From Planctomycetota bacterium (GTDB lineage Bacteria > Planctomycetota > SZUA-567 > H5-PLA8 > CALKMO01), in assembly GCA_026417845.1 (NCBI GenBank), contig JAOACM010000008.1, forward strand, positions 1 through 22,838: a DNA stretch of 22,838 nt. Direction: 5' to 3'. A program made the position numbers and the translations under genes. Each line of letters opens with the position of its first letter. The first letter of the stretch is position 1. Under the pieces are notes generated by a model. It did not search any database and was not told the origin of the DNA. It was given only the letters and a program-made list of their open reading frames with translations. Positions 15,769-22,838 of the stretch are shown piece by piece.

Positions 15769-16230
15769 AGTCGGTTGCGATGTCTCCGTGCGGAGGAGAG
15801 ATTTGCGCGGGCGGCCGGGGGCTTACCCCAGCCGTCCAGAGCGAACACGCTCCCGCCGGACATCGCTTTCCGCGATTTTTACCCCTGGCGTTTTTCAGAG
15901 AGCGGCGGAGGCAGGCCTGCGCGAGGCGGTTGCGCTGTACGTTATCGCGAGGGAAATTCTGACTGCGGCAGGAATGCGTTACCCCAGCCGTACATAGCGA
16001 AAGCACAGGTTCGGATCCGCGTTCCCGGCGATTTTTACCCCAGGCGCCTTTCAGAGAGCGCTCAAGGCAAACATGTGCGTATCCTCCCCGCGACTGACCG
16101 TAGCATCCTCTCTAACAGCCGCTCCTCCGGATCCACAACGCAACCGGCTCGGCCTGCGCGTGCATCTCGCGCCCCCTTCGTTGCGTCCTCTCTGACTGCC
16201 GTTTCTGCGGGCCGACGGCGCAACCGGCTT
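15769..16230 (-). repeat. F1 repeat inserted in F2, itself interrupted by a second F1
   Basis: It is in reverse orientation relative to copies A and B. The ends are TCGGTTGCG (15771-15779) and CGCAACCGG (16219-16227). The flanking 10-mers ACGCTCAGGG (15759-15768) and GCGCTCAGGC (16231-16240) share CGCTCAGG. Without the inner insertion it is 225 bp. Confidence 0.82.
15924..16150 (-). repeat. F1 repeat inserted in another F1 (innermost layer)
   Basis: This 227-bp, more divergent F1 copy is flanked by perfect 10-bp direct repeats GGCCTGCGCG (15914-15923 and 16151-16160). Its ends, GGCGGTTGCGCTGT and the inverse of GCCGGTTGCGTTGT, match at 12 of 14. Removing it with one repeat restores a continuous F1 sequence in its host. 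Confidence 0.85.
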
Positions 16231-16358
16231 GCGCTCAGGCGCTGCGCTCGCAACCGGCCGCGGCAAACGGTTGCCTCGCGGCGGCAGGTTTCCCGACAGG
16301 GGCCTGAAGGGCGGCCGATGGGGCGGCGGTTCCCGCGCGAAGAACCTGTCCCCGCCGG

Positions 16359-16931
16359 TCATTCGGTCACGGAGTGGTAATCCTCCCTGCGGAGTATCAG
16401 GTCGTAGGTGGGCGAGTCTTCCCCTTCCCGCGGCGGGTTTTCGCGCCACACGACGTAGTTGTCCCTCTCGAAGGCGCGCCGCCCCCGGGGGTTGCGGTCG
16501 CCGACGTTGCACGCTATCAGCGCATCGGCCCCCTCGAATTCAAATCCGAACTCCGTCAGCAGATTTATCGCGACCGTGCCTATACCCCGGCCCCAGTACG
16601 CCTTCTCGGCTATGGTCAGGTCTATCTGCCGGACATCCCTTCCGGCCAGATCGGGCGGCACGGCGGATGCATCCATCCGCTTCAGCCAGCCGTAGCCTAT
16701 CGGCAGGCCGTCGAATTCGATTATGAAGCAGAACCCTTCGCCGGACAGCTTCCGGTACGTCTCCCGCACCATGTCCAGCGTTCTTTCTTCCGGGCCGCCT
16801 CTCCGGACGGATCCCATGGTGTCGGGATCGTTCTCCCACTTGTGGATCAGGACAAGATCATCCTCGGTCAGCGGGCGTAGGACAACCCGGTCCGATCGCA
16901 TCCGTATGTCGTGCGGCTCGATCCGTTCCAT
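16359..16931 (-). CDS. GNAT-family N-acetyltransferase
   Basis: This 190-residue cytoplasmic enzyme is of the acetyltransf_3/RimJ-like kind, transferring acetyl from acetyl-CoA to an amine. It shows LRPLTEDDLVLIHKWENDP at the N-terminus, the acetyl-CoA loop in YWGRGIGTVAINLL, and the later ACNVGDRNPRGRRAFER..Y motif. Small-molecule acetyltransferases, including aminoglycoside 6'-type enzymes, share this plan, but the substrate cannot be assigned. I chose the ATG at 16931 because GGAGAG lies about 6-7 bases upstream; the open frame continues to 17042 without such a site. It is transcribed away from the amidohydrolase gene. Confidence 0.88.
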   Translation of the reverse strand: MERIEPHDIRMRSDRVVLRPLTEDDLVLIHKWENDPDTMGSVRRGGPEERTLDMVRETYRKLSGEGFCFIIEFDGLPIGYGWLKRMDASAVPPDLAGRDVRQIDLTIAEKAYWGRGIGTVAINLLTEFGFEFEGADALIACNVGDRNPRGRRAFERDNYVVWRENPPREGEDSPTYDLILRREDYHSVTE

Positions 16932-17273
16932 TGCGGCTCTCCGAATACCGCGCGCCCGATCCGATCTCATCTCCGGCCGCCTGCAGGCTTTCGACCTCTC
17001 ATCGGCCCGGCGAGATGATACCCGGAAGCGCCACCCCTTCAAGCGTCGTCGCGTCTTCCCCGTGCGATCGGGCGCGGTTTCCGCCCTTTTCAGTTACATC
17101 GCTGGAGCTGAAAATTGCCCGCCGGCGCGCGGTCTCCCGGCCGCGCAGCTTTTTCCGGACAGTTCCTGCGCGTCCCAGCCGGGTCAGGGGGCGCCGGGAT
17201 CCAGGGGAAGGGATTTGGCGATACCGGCTGCTTCCGGCCGCCGGTCCGGGATGCGCATTACGGAGGAGGCGTT
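16932..17273. promoter_or_regulatory. Divergent intergenic region with a TTTTCAG/CTGAAAA inverted repeat
   Basis: This region of 342 bp separates two divergent genes. A perfect 7-bp inverted repeat, TTTTCAG (17087-17093) and CTGAAAA (17108-17114), with a 14-bp centre, is the only AT-richer structure and is a candidate operator. TTTTTCCGGACAG at 17151-17162 resembles an F3 end, but no full F3 copy is evident. No -10/-35 pair is convincing. Confidence 0.3.
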
Positions 17274-18152
17274 GTGTTCATAGACATGCACATGCACCTG
17301 AGGCGCGCGCCGGGATTCCCGCGCAAGTGGGACGGATCGTCCTACCCGACTCCGGCGGAGGTGCTCGCGATATACGACCGCGTCGGGATCGAAAAAGGGG
17401 TGGCCCTGCCTTCGGCCAGTCCGGAATGTTGCCACGGGCCGCAATCGCTGGAGGAACTGCTGGCGATATGTGCCGAGTCCGGCGGGCGCCTGATCCCGTT
17501 CGTCAACTGCGACCCGCGCTTCCTGTCGAACTCGCCGGACGCGCCGCTCGACGAGTTCCTTGCCTTCTACAAGGCCAGAGGCTGTCGCGGCGTAGGGGAA
17601 GTCACCGCCAACCTGCCCTTCGACCATCCGATGGTAGAGAACCTGTTCCGCGCGGCGGAGAAGTCGCGGCTGCCGCTGACCTTTCACATTGGGCCGCGGG
17701 CCGGCGGGTGCTACGGCCTGATAGACGAGCCGGGTCTGCCGCGGCTGGAGCGCGCGCTGGGGAAGTTCCCGGGGCTGATCTTCCTCGGCCATTCGCAGCC
17801 CTTCTGGGCCGAGATAGGCCCGCTGAAGAAGCCGGAGGACAGGGAAGGGTACCCGTCCGGCCCGGTCGCACGACCGGGGCGGGTGGTGGAGCTTATGCGG
17901 AGGTATCCGAACCTGCACGGAGACCTGTCGGCGCGCAGCGGATGGAACGCGCTGGCGAGGGACGAGGGATTCGCGGCCGGGTTCCTGGACGAGTTCCAGG
18001 ACAGGCTCTATTTCGGAACCGACCTGACCGGCGCGAAGCAGGAGACGCCACTGGTTGACCTGCTGCTCGACATGCGATCGAAGGGGAAAATAACCGAACG
18101 GGTTTTCGAAAAGGTCGCCCGCGGAAACGCCGCCAGACTGCTCGGCCTCTGA
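17274..18152 (+). CDS. Amidohydrolase family 2 (TIM-barrel metal-dependent hydrolase)
   Basis: This 292-residue cytoplasmic protein is of the Amidohydro_2 family, whose members hydrolyse or decarboxylate small cyclic and acidic substrates. Metal-ligand motifs appear in order: D4-M-H6-M-H8 at the very start, H138 in TFHIGP, H173 in FLGHSQPFW and D250 in FGTDLTG. The C-terminal helix ARGNAARLLGL is typical of the family. The start is GTG at 17274, with GGAGGAGG 5 bases upstream; the first residues VFIDMHMHL then coincide with strand 1 of the barrel. The substrate is unknown. A flavoprotein gene follows 189 bp downstream on the same strand; I see nothing in that gap. Confidence 0.9.
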   Translation: MFIDMHMHLRRAPGFPRKWDGSSYPTPAEVLAIYDRVGIEKGVALPSASPECCHGPQSLEELLAICAESGGRLIPFVNCDPRFLSNSPDAPLDEFLAFYKARGCRGVGEVTANLPFDHPMVENLFRAAEKSRLPLTFHIGPRAGGCYGLIDEPGLPRLERALGKFPGLIFLGHSQPFWAEIGPLKKPEDREGYPSGPVARPGRVVELMRRYPNLHGDLSARSGWNALARDEGFAAGFLDEFQDRLYFGTDLTGAKQETPLVDLLLDMRSKGKITERVFEKVARGNAARLLGL

Positions 18153-18341
18153 CGATCGTCCTCGGGAGCATGGAGCGGCGCGCGCCGCGACGATCGGGCC
18201 GCCCGGCGGCGGCCGCCCCGGAGCGGGGCGCGGAGAGGAGAAGACGGACAGGATCGGGACGGCCGGTCGCGCGGTCCCGGCGCGGGAGGCTGCGGACCGG
18301 ATCCCGGAAGGAAAAGACATCCGGATGCGGGAGGGCAAACC

Positions 18342-18932
18342 ATGCTGAAAGTCCTGGGCATATCGGGCAGTCCGAGGAAGGGCGGGAATTCCGAGACCCT
18401 GCTTGCCGCGGCGCTCGAAGGGGCCCGCGAGGCTGGCGCCGCGTGCGAGACCGTGCGCCTGAACGGGCTTTCCTACCGGGGCTGCCAGGCATGCGGCGCC
18501 TGCCTGAAGAGGACGGGCCGGTGCGCGCTCAGGGACGACCTTGACGACGTTTACCGGAAACTGCGCGAGGCCGACATATGGGTGCTGTCCTCGCCGATCT
18601 ACTACGACACCGTCTCGGGGCAGATGAAGCTGTTCTTCGATCGCCTCCGGCCGTTCGTGCGCAGGAAACTGCCCGGGCGCCGCGCGGGGCTGATAATCGT
18701 CGCTTACGAGGACGTCCGGCGGCCGGATTACGCCAGACATGCGCGGGTCTTCGCCGGCTATCTGCCGTGGTTCGGAGACTTCCGGCCGGTCAGGGTCCTT
18801 TGCGGGGAACGCCTCGGCGGCCCGACCGCGGCATCCCGGCGCCCCGACCTGCTGGAAAAAGCCAGGGCGGCGGGACGGACGCTGGCTGGGGCGCTGCTGA
18901 AACGTCGCGGCGCCGCCGGTCGCCGGCGATGA
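18342..18932 (+). CDS. Iron-sulfur flavoprotein / NADPH-dependent FMN reductase-like protein
   Basis: This 196-residue flavodoxin-fold protein has the FMN phosphate loop GISGSPRKGGNSETL (6-20). The cysteines C48-x2-C51-x2-C54-x6-C61 (GCQACGACLKRTGRC) match the compact cluster motif of archaeal and bacterial iron-sulfur flavoproteins. SSPIYYDTVSGQMKLFFDR follows, the usual flavin-contact segment. Such proteins shuttle electrons or reduce small molecules using FMN and a 4Fe-4S cluster. The C-terminus is Arg-rich. The ATG has GGAGG 8 bases upstream. It may be co-transcribed with the amidohydrolase. Confidence 0.9.
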   Translation: MLKVLGISGSPRKGGNSETLLAAALEGAREAGAACETVRLNGLSYRGCQACGACLKRTGRCALRDDLDDVYRKLREADIWVLSSPIYYDTVSGQMKLFFDRLRPFVRRKLPGRRAGLIIVAYEDVRRPDYARHARVFAGYLPWFGDFRPVRVLCGERLGGPTAASRRPDLLEKARAAGRTLAGALLKRRGAAGRRR

Positions 18933-19034
18933 AAACGGCCCCCGGTCGCGGGAACGGTTGCCGGAGCGGGATCGGCCTCCGGCAGCGTGCCGGGAAACCT
19001 TCCGCACCATAAGAGCCTCCCATGAAACGAGCCG

Positions 19035-19443
19035 CGTCAAGGCCGGATGCCGTTTTCCTCAGGGCTTGACCAACCTCCCATTCGTGCTGGCGCCTATGCG
19101 CCGCACACTAAGCTGGTCCTGTCAAGCAGGGATGCCCATTCTATCCATGGGCCTCGAAGGCCAAGGCCTTTACCGGGCTATCCCACACTCCTGAGTAACA
19201 GCAGCGACCTCCTCCTCGCGGACTCCCTTCAGATGAGGGCCTTTAAGGCGCCCACCTTTCCTCACGGCATCCGGCTATCCCTCGGCCGGTTGCGCTCCCG
19301 CAGAGCCGACCTCCGTTTCGCCGGATCTCCTCGCGCTACCATCCGCCGGCCCGACACGCCGGCTCGCGCGTCCTATTCCCTGATCTGCGTTCCTCCTCAA
19401 ATCCCTTCCCTTATGGCCCATGCCTCAAAAAACTCCTCCCCAC
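19035..19443 (-). ncRNA. Possible guide (bridge/seek) RNA region of the IS1111-type element
   Basis: About 410 bp between the transposase stop and the distal subterminal repeat contain no credible gene. In the IS1111 group this is where the element encodes its guide RNA; the opposite side has only about 90 bp, so this is the likely place. The sequence has several short inverted stretches (for example CCATGG at 19153-19158 and GGCCTCGAAGGCC around 19158) and CCTGTC at 19118-19123, equal to the outer bases of F3 ends. The RNA ends and its pairing loops cannot be set by eye. Confidence 0.4.
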
Positions 19444-20481
19444 TCACGCCGCACGCGATACCTTCTTCGGATCGAACGGCTCCCCGGTCTTCAATATCTG
19501 ATACGCTATCCTTATCTGCTTCCGCGCAAGCGCCACTACCGCCACCTTCTTCCCTCGCCTCTTCGCCACTCGCCAATACCAGGCCCTCAACCGCCCTGTG
19601 GCCCTGCTCGTATCGTTTGCCACCAAATGCGCTATCTGCACCCATACTGCCCTTATCTCGCTCCTCCCCTCACGATCTATCGGACCGTACACCGTGCGTC
19701 CCCCGCTCTGCCTCACCCCAGGCGCAAGCCCGGCATACCTCACCACCTCGCGCCCGCTCGGAAATCTCTCCACCTCGTCTATCCCTGCTATCAGCGTCAA
19801 CGCCCCTATCATCCCTACGCAAGGCATCCCCTTAAGCAACTCCACTCGCGGATCCTTCGCCGCTCGCTCCTTCAGCTTCTCCTCCAGAGCCTTTATCCCC
19901 TTCGTCAATGCCACGAAATTCGCATAGTACACTTCCACTACTGTAGCCAGATGCGCGTGCTTATACGTCCTCTCGCGCAATGCTTCCCATCCCTTGTGCG
20001 TGTTCAACGCCCTGGCCGGAAGAATTATCCCCTCCTGCCGCAGAAAACCGCGCATGGCGTTGATCTGCCTCGCCCTCCCACGGACCAGCTGCTGCCGCGC
20101 AGCCAGAAGACCTCGCAACTCGCGGCTCTCCTTCCCAGGCATGTGCACGGGACGCGGCAACGCTTCAACGCGCAGAAGATCGCTAAGTATCTTCGCGTCT
20201 ATCTTGTCCGTCTTACGCCGGCTCTCGGCTATCGCCCTGACCCTGTTAGGATTCACCACCACCACATCGGCGCCCATCTCCTTCAGACAGTCGTGAATCC
20301 AGGCCGTCTGGTTACCGGCCTCGATCGCCACCTTCAACCCGCCCTTCAGCCATGGCTTGAGCCGCCCGGTCAGAGCCTCAGGACCCGTGGCCACCTCGCC
20401 ACAAGCGACCTTCCTGCCCTTCTCGTCCTGCACGAAGATGTAACTGGTTCCCGTCGCCACATCCAAACCGCAGTAATGCAT
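19444..20481 (-). CDS. IS110-family (IS1111 group) DEDD transposase
   Basis: This 345-residue recombinase has an N-terminal RuvC-like DEDD domain: D7 in GLDVAT, E54 in AIEAGNQT, and D92/D95 in RKTDKIDAK. The C-terminal Tnp_20 domain includes PCVGMIGALTLIAGI, FPSGREVVRYAGLAPGVRQSGG and the putative nucleophile S259. Such enzymes insert their element through an RNA-guided strand exchange without target duplication. It appears full length and intact. The ATG at 20481 has AGGAGG 8 bases upstream. Codon use looks less GC-biased than in neighbouring genes, which fits recent arrival. Confidence 0.93.
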   Translation of the reverse strand: MHYCGLDVATGTSYIFVQDEKGRKVACGEVATGPEALTGRLKPWLKGGLKVAIEAGNQTAWIHDCLKEMGADVVVVNPNRVRAIAESRRKTDKIDAKILSDLLRVEALPRPVHMPGKESRELRGLLAARQQLVRGRARQINAMRGFLRQEGIILPARALNTHKGWEALRERTYKHAHLATVVEVYYANFVALTKGIKALEEKLKERAAKDPRVELLKGMPCVGMIGALTLIAGIDEVERFPSGREVVRYAGLAPGVRQSGGRTVYGPIDREGRSEIRAVWVQIAHLVANDTSRATGRLRAWYWRVAKRRGKKVAVVALARKQIRIAYQILKTGEPFDPKKVSRAA

Positions 20482-20578
20482 AGCCGAACCTCCTCAGCCA
20501 AAAGCCCCTTTGAAATCCCGGCTGGCAACCGTTGCCAGCCCGATTTATCCTGGCGCGAGGCCGGCTCGTTTCATAGCT

Positions 20579-20654
20579 TCTGTCCCGGAAACCTGCCGCC
20601 GCGGAGCTTATGGCTTTGCGATCTCCGATTCGCTACGGAAAGTTTTTGGGCAGG
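20579..20654 (+). repeat. F3 repeat copy abutting the insertion sequence
   Basis: It starts TCTGTCCCGGAAACC at the IS end and closes with TTTTTGGGCAGG at 20654, 76 bp in all. The ends match the F3 consensus and the interior (CTGCCGCCGCGGAGC) resembles other F3 copies. A target duplication cannot be tested because the left flank is the IS. Confidence 0.65.
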
Positions 20655-20663
20655 CTCTAAGTA

Positions 20664-20693
20664 GTCGCAACCTGAACGCGGCAAACAATTACC
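20664..20693 (-). repeat. F2 end fragment
   Basis: CCTGAACGCGGCAAACAATT followed by A matches the end of the full F2 copy at 13391-13515. The remainder of the element is missing, so this is a remnant. Confidence 0.6.
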
Positions 20694-21011
20694 CGGGGGA
20701 CAGGAATGCCGGCAGGGATGCCGGCGCTCCCGGCAGTTACGGCCACGCAACCGCCGTTCCGCCGGGGGCGAGCCTGCGCTGGCGCGTGGACGGAAGCGTG
20801 ATAGTCTCTTTGTTCGCGGCGGGAGGACTTCTCCCCACCCTCGAAGACAGTATGGGAATAGCGTGGGCGTGGGACTTCCGCGTGAGGAAGGAAAGTCTAG
20901 GCATTTGCGGCGCCCGTCGCCAGGAGGCGGCCGGCGGGCGCCGCACCGGGATACATCTATTGAGGGGTGGCGTTTTCACGACTGCGCCGGCGGAGGATCG
21001 GGCACAGGCAT
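20694..21011. other. Leader of the sensor kinase gene, no gene recognised
   Basis: This is a GC-rich gap of about 320 bp. Open frames cross it but show no family features or ribosome sites. A small AT-richer patch (ATACATCTATTGAGG, 20951-20965) sits 47-61 bp before the kinase ATG and could hold a promoter. Confidence 0.3.
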
Positions 21012-22838
21012 ATGAGGCTGTATCTCCGGACCCGGATATTTTTTTCGTTCGTGTTCCTGGCCGTCCTGCTTGGGGCGGCAGCGGCATACGTCGGGGTCAG
21101 GGGCATTGACGAGATGCTGAGCCGCCGGGCGCGCGAGGAGACCGGCCGTGCGCTGGACGTGGCGCGCCTTGCGTTCGACATGGAGCTGGCGGCGGCCAGG
21201 GAGTCGCTCGCCAGGGCCGTAAACCCCGTAGAGGTCCTCGCGAAGATACGGTCCGGTACGACGACGGAACTCCACGAGATGACCGTCGGCATCATGAAGG
21301 CCGCCGGCATGGATTATCTCGCTCTCGTAGACGGGAACGGGCGCGTGCTGGCTCGCGGCAGGGAACCGTTCAGCCGCGGAGACGACCTGTCCGGCGATCC
21401 CCTTGTCCCGGCCTGCAGGGAATCGCGTTCTCCGCTGGCGTCCGTAGAGATACTTATGCCGGAGCGGCTGGACAGGGAGGGGGATGGCCTGCGCAAGGCT
21501 GCGGCCGTGGCCAGGAGGGACGAGAGGGCGGGCGGGAGCGGGACCGCGGCTGGCAAGGTCGAGTCGCGCGGGCTGGCGTTCCATATCGCGATCCCCGTTC
21601 GCGACGAACGCGGGGCGGCGGCCGGCATCCTGGTCGGCGGATTACTGCTTAACCGCAACGAAAACCTCATGAAAAGGATGTGCGGAGCAATCTTCGGGGA
21701 GGGAAAAAAGGACGGAAGCGAGACTGGTCCTGAGGAGGTTTTCGGATATGCAGCCATAGCCATGGACGGGATGCGGATCGCAACCGCTTTCTCCCTCGCC
21801 GGCGAACCGGGGGCTGCAGGGGAACCCGGTCCCGGCGCCGAATGCCAGGAGGCGATAGCCTCGAAGGGCAGATGGTTCGGCGATGATCCGGCCGGGATGG
21901 GAAAGGTCGCGTGCGAGGCCATCAGGAGCAGGGAAGGCAGGATCGCTGGCATCCTGCTGGCAGGGATCCTGGAGAAGAAATACGACCGGCTGCGGCGCGA
22001 GATGCATCTGTTCCTGGCTGGCGGGATACTGGCGGCGACGATCCTGATGGCGGCGGCCGGGGCATTCTTCGGATGGCTCATATCCCGCCCGCTCAGGCGC
22101 CTGGTCGCGGAGGCTCTGGAGATATCCGAGGGGAAATTCGACCGGCGGGCCGGGGAGGAGGTTCCGCTGGCCGAAGCCTCCGCGCTGGCGCGCTCGGTCA
22201 ACATCATGGCAAGGGCCGTTCAGGAGCGCGACCGGCGCATCGAATCGGCCGACGACGACATCCAGCGCGCGAACGATCTCCTTCAGAAGGCCAACCGCAA
22301 TTACGTGGAGACGCTCCGCCTCATGGCCATCGAAATGAAGGCGCTGGTCGGCACTGCGGCCATGTCCGCCAGATCCATAGCCGGCGGCAGCTTCGGCCCT
22401 GTCCCCGAAAAGCAGAAGCGCGTCTTCGACACCATGTACAGGAACCTCGAACACGCGGCCGCCATGGCGCGCAACCTGTTCGACCTGTCGCGGATCGAGA
22501 AGGGCGAAGTCAGGCTCCAGAGGAATCAGGTGAAGGTGAGGGAGGAGGCAATAGAACCGGTCCTGCGAGAGCTGGCCTGGCTGATCGGCGACCGGCGGAT
22601 GAAGGTAGTGCAGAAGGTTCCGCAGGAATTCGCCGTGAACGCCGATCCGAACCTCCTGAGGACAGTCTATCAGAACCTGCTTTCCAACGCGATCAGGTAC
22701 GGGAAGGAGGAGGGGTTGATCGAACTGCGCGGGAAACGCGAGGAAAGCAGGGTCATCCTGTCCGTCTTTAACGAGGGACCCGGCGTGCCGCGCCACCAGC
22801 GCGACAGGCTGTTCCAGAAGTTCTCGCGTGTCCAGGAG
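21012..22838 (+). CDS. Membrane sensor histidine kinase-like protein lacking the phospho-acceptor histidine (3' end cut)
   Basis: 609 codons are visible; the gene continues past the window. Order: membrane segment (about 9-30), a large extracytoplasmic sensor region (about 31-330) with a middle LALVDGNGRVL stretch suggesting a Cache-like fold, second membrane segment (about 332-357), HAMP (about 358-412), a coiled dimerisation helix, a DHp-like domain and an ATPase domain. In the DHp helix the usual SHELRTP site reads A-I440-E441-M-K-A-L, so the histidine is isoleucine. The following residues keep the family pattern (GSFGPVPEKQK and NLFDLSRIEKGE). The N box (NLLSNAIRYG, N559), G box (NEGPGVP) and F box (LFQKF) are intact. 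It may act without autophosphorylation or with a partner kinase. The start has GGAGG 15 bases upstream and ACAGG closer in. Confidence 0.88.
   Translation, partial: MRLYLRTRIFFSFVFLAVLLGAAAAYVGVRGIDEMLSRRAREETGRALDVARLAFDMELAAARESLARAVNPVEVLAKIRSGTTTELHEMTVGIMKAAGMDYLALVDGNGRVLARGREPFSRGDDLSGDPLVPACRESRSPLASVEILMPERLDREGDGLRKAAAVARRDERAGGSGTAAGKVESRGLAFHIAIPVRDERGAAAGILVGGLLLNRNENLMKRMCGAIFGEGKKDGSETGPEEVFGYAAIAMDGMRIATAFSLAGEPGAAGEPGPGAECQEAIASKGRWFGDDPAGMGKVACEAIRSREGRIAGILLAGILEKKYDRLRREMHLFLAGGILAATILMAAAGAFFGWLISRPLRRLVAEALEISEGKFDRRAGEEVPLAEASALARSVNIMARAVQERDRRIESADDDIQRANDLLQKANRNYVETLRLMAIEMKALVGTAAMSARSIAGGSFGPVPEKQKRVFDTMYRNLEHAAAMARNLFDLSRIEKGEVRLQRNQVKVREEAIEPVLRELAWLIGDRRMKVVQKVPQEFAVNADPNLLRTVYQNLLSNAIRYGKEEGLIELRGKREESRVILSVFNEGPGVPRHQRDRLFQKFSRVQE

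Larger units (their letters stand above)
15676..16273 (+). repeat. F2 repeat inserted in F3, interrupted by F1
   Basis: It begins TAATTGCCTGCCGCC and ends GGCAAACGGTTG. The flanking 10-mers CCCCGCGGCG (15666-15675) and CCTCGCGGCG (16274-16283) match at 9 of 10. With the F1 insertion and one target copy removed, 126 bp remain, against 125 bp for the intact F2 copy at 13391-13515. That copy also gives the empty-site sequence across the F1 insertion point. Confidence 0.82.
15619..16300 (+). repeat. F3 repeat, outermost layer of a four-fold nest
   Basis: The ends are CCTGTCCAGAAACC (15619 on) and its inverse GGTTTCCCGACAGG (to 16300). The flanking 9-mers GGACTGAAG (15610-15618) and GGCCTGAAG (16301-16309) match at 8 of 9. 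With the inner F2 insertion and one target copy removed, 74 bp remain, the size of the tandem F3 copies at 10441-10683. Confidence 0.75.
19019..20581 (-). mobile_element. IS110-family insertion sequence, IS1111-type
   Basis: A 13-bp perfect inverted repeat, ATGAAACGAGCCG at 19022-19034 and its complement at 20562-20574, brackets a DEDD transposase gene and a long non-coding part. Subterminal inverted repeats of this size, with a few bases beyond them, are the mark of the IS1111 group. I set the outer ends by that rule (about 3 bp and 7 bp outside), so they are uncertain by several bases. No target duplication is visible, as expected for this group. A 21-bp near-palindrome GGCTGGCAAC-C-GTTGCCAGCC (20520-20540) lies between the transposase start and the near inverted repeat. 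An F3 copy begins at 20579, right at the end of the element. Confidence 0.82.

Noticed and set aside
9401..16257. Many copies of CGCAACCGG, at first sight like CRISPR or iteron repeats
   Set aside because: Spacing is irregular, orientation is mixed and each copy falls at an end of a longer F1 element or a fragment; there are no equal-length unique spacers.
19007..20613. CCATAAG present in both IS flanks and in the non-coding part of the IS, as a possible guide match
   Set aside because: It is only 7 bases, in opposite orientation in the two flanks; easily chance in about 500 bp.
19047..20664. Long plus-strand frames across the insertion sequence (262 and 414 residues)
   Set aside because: They are antisense to the transposase or lie in the non-coding part, with low-complexity Pro/Arg/Ser sequence.

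Overview
The window is about 22.8 kb of GC-rich bacterial chromosome with 14 protein genes I can support (two run off the edges), one insertion sequence and a large amount of repeat DNA between genes. Signal peptides, two lipoproteins, a Hanks-type Ser/Thr kinase, a PEGA protein and a transglutaminase-TPR protein point to an uncultured Gram-negative lineage. The style is Planctomycetota or wider PVC-like, but nothing here fixes the phylum. Most starts have clear GGAGG-type ribosome binding sites.

Layout: (1) 1-2261, minus strand: phosphate ABC transporter pstS-pstC-pstA, with an AT-rich regulatory region upstream. (2) 2932-5951, plus: a type III-A CRISPR pair, cas10/csm1 and csm2, overlapping by 4 bp. 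No csm3, csm4, csm5, csm6 or CRISPR array lies in the window, and the Cas10 cyclase motif GGDD is changed to SGDG. (3) 6079-9193, plus: membrane Ser/Thr kinase, small metallophosphoesterase and PEGA-domain lipoprotein. (4) 9662-11997, minus: an endonuclease III-like base-excision glycosylase and a lipoprotein of unknown function. (5) 12549-15575, plus: a short-chain dehydrogenase and an exported transglutaminase-TPR protein. (6) 16359-18932: a divergent GNAT acetyltransferase, an amidohydrolase and an iron-sulfur flavoprotein. (7) about 19019-20581: an IS110-family, IS1111-type element with 13-bp subterminal inverted repeats and a long non-coding 3' part that may encode a guide RNA. (8) 21012-end: a membrane sensor kinase, cut by the window edge, that lacks the phospho-accepting histidine.

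The gaps are built largely from three families of small non-coding elements that I could size by hand: F1 (225-227 bp, ends AGCCGGTTGCG), F2 (about 125 bp, ends near GTTTGCCGCG) and F3 (about 75 bp, ends CCTGTCCGGAAACC). They behave like MITEs with 9-10 bp target duplications. At 15610-16309 they are nested four deep (F3 containing F2 containing F1 containing F1). At 10441-10683 three F3 copies stand in tandem at an exact 84-bp period next to a start codon. One F2 insertion duplicated the sequence holding a possible start codon of the TPR gene. The IS1111-type element abuts an F3 copy.

The most promising items are the stripped csm1-csm2 locus with an altered cyclase site, the nested repeat system, the putative RNA-guided IS1111 element at an F3 end, and the histidine-less sensor kinase. 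The genes do not form one pathway; apart from pstSCA and csm1-csm2 the functional links are only suggestions from proximity.
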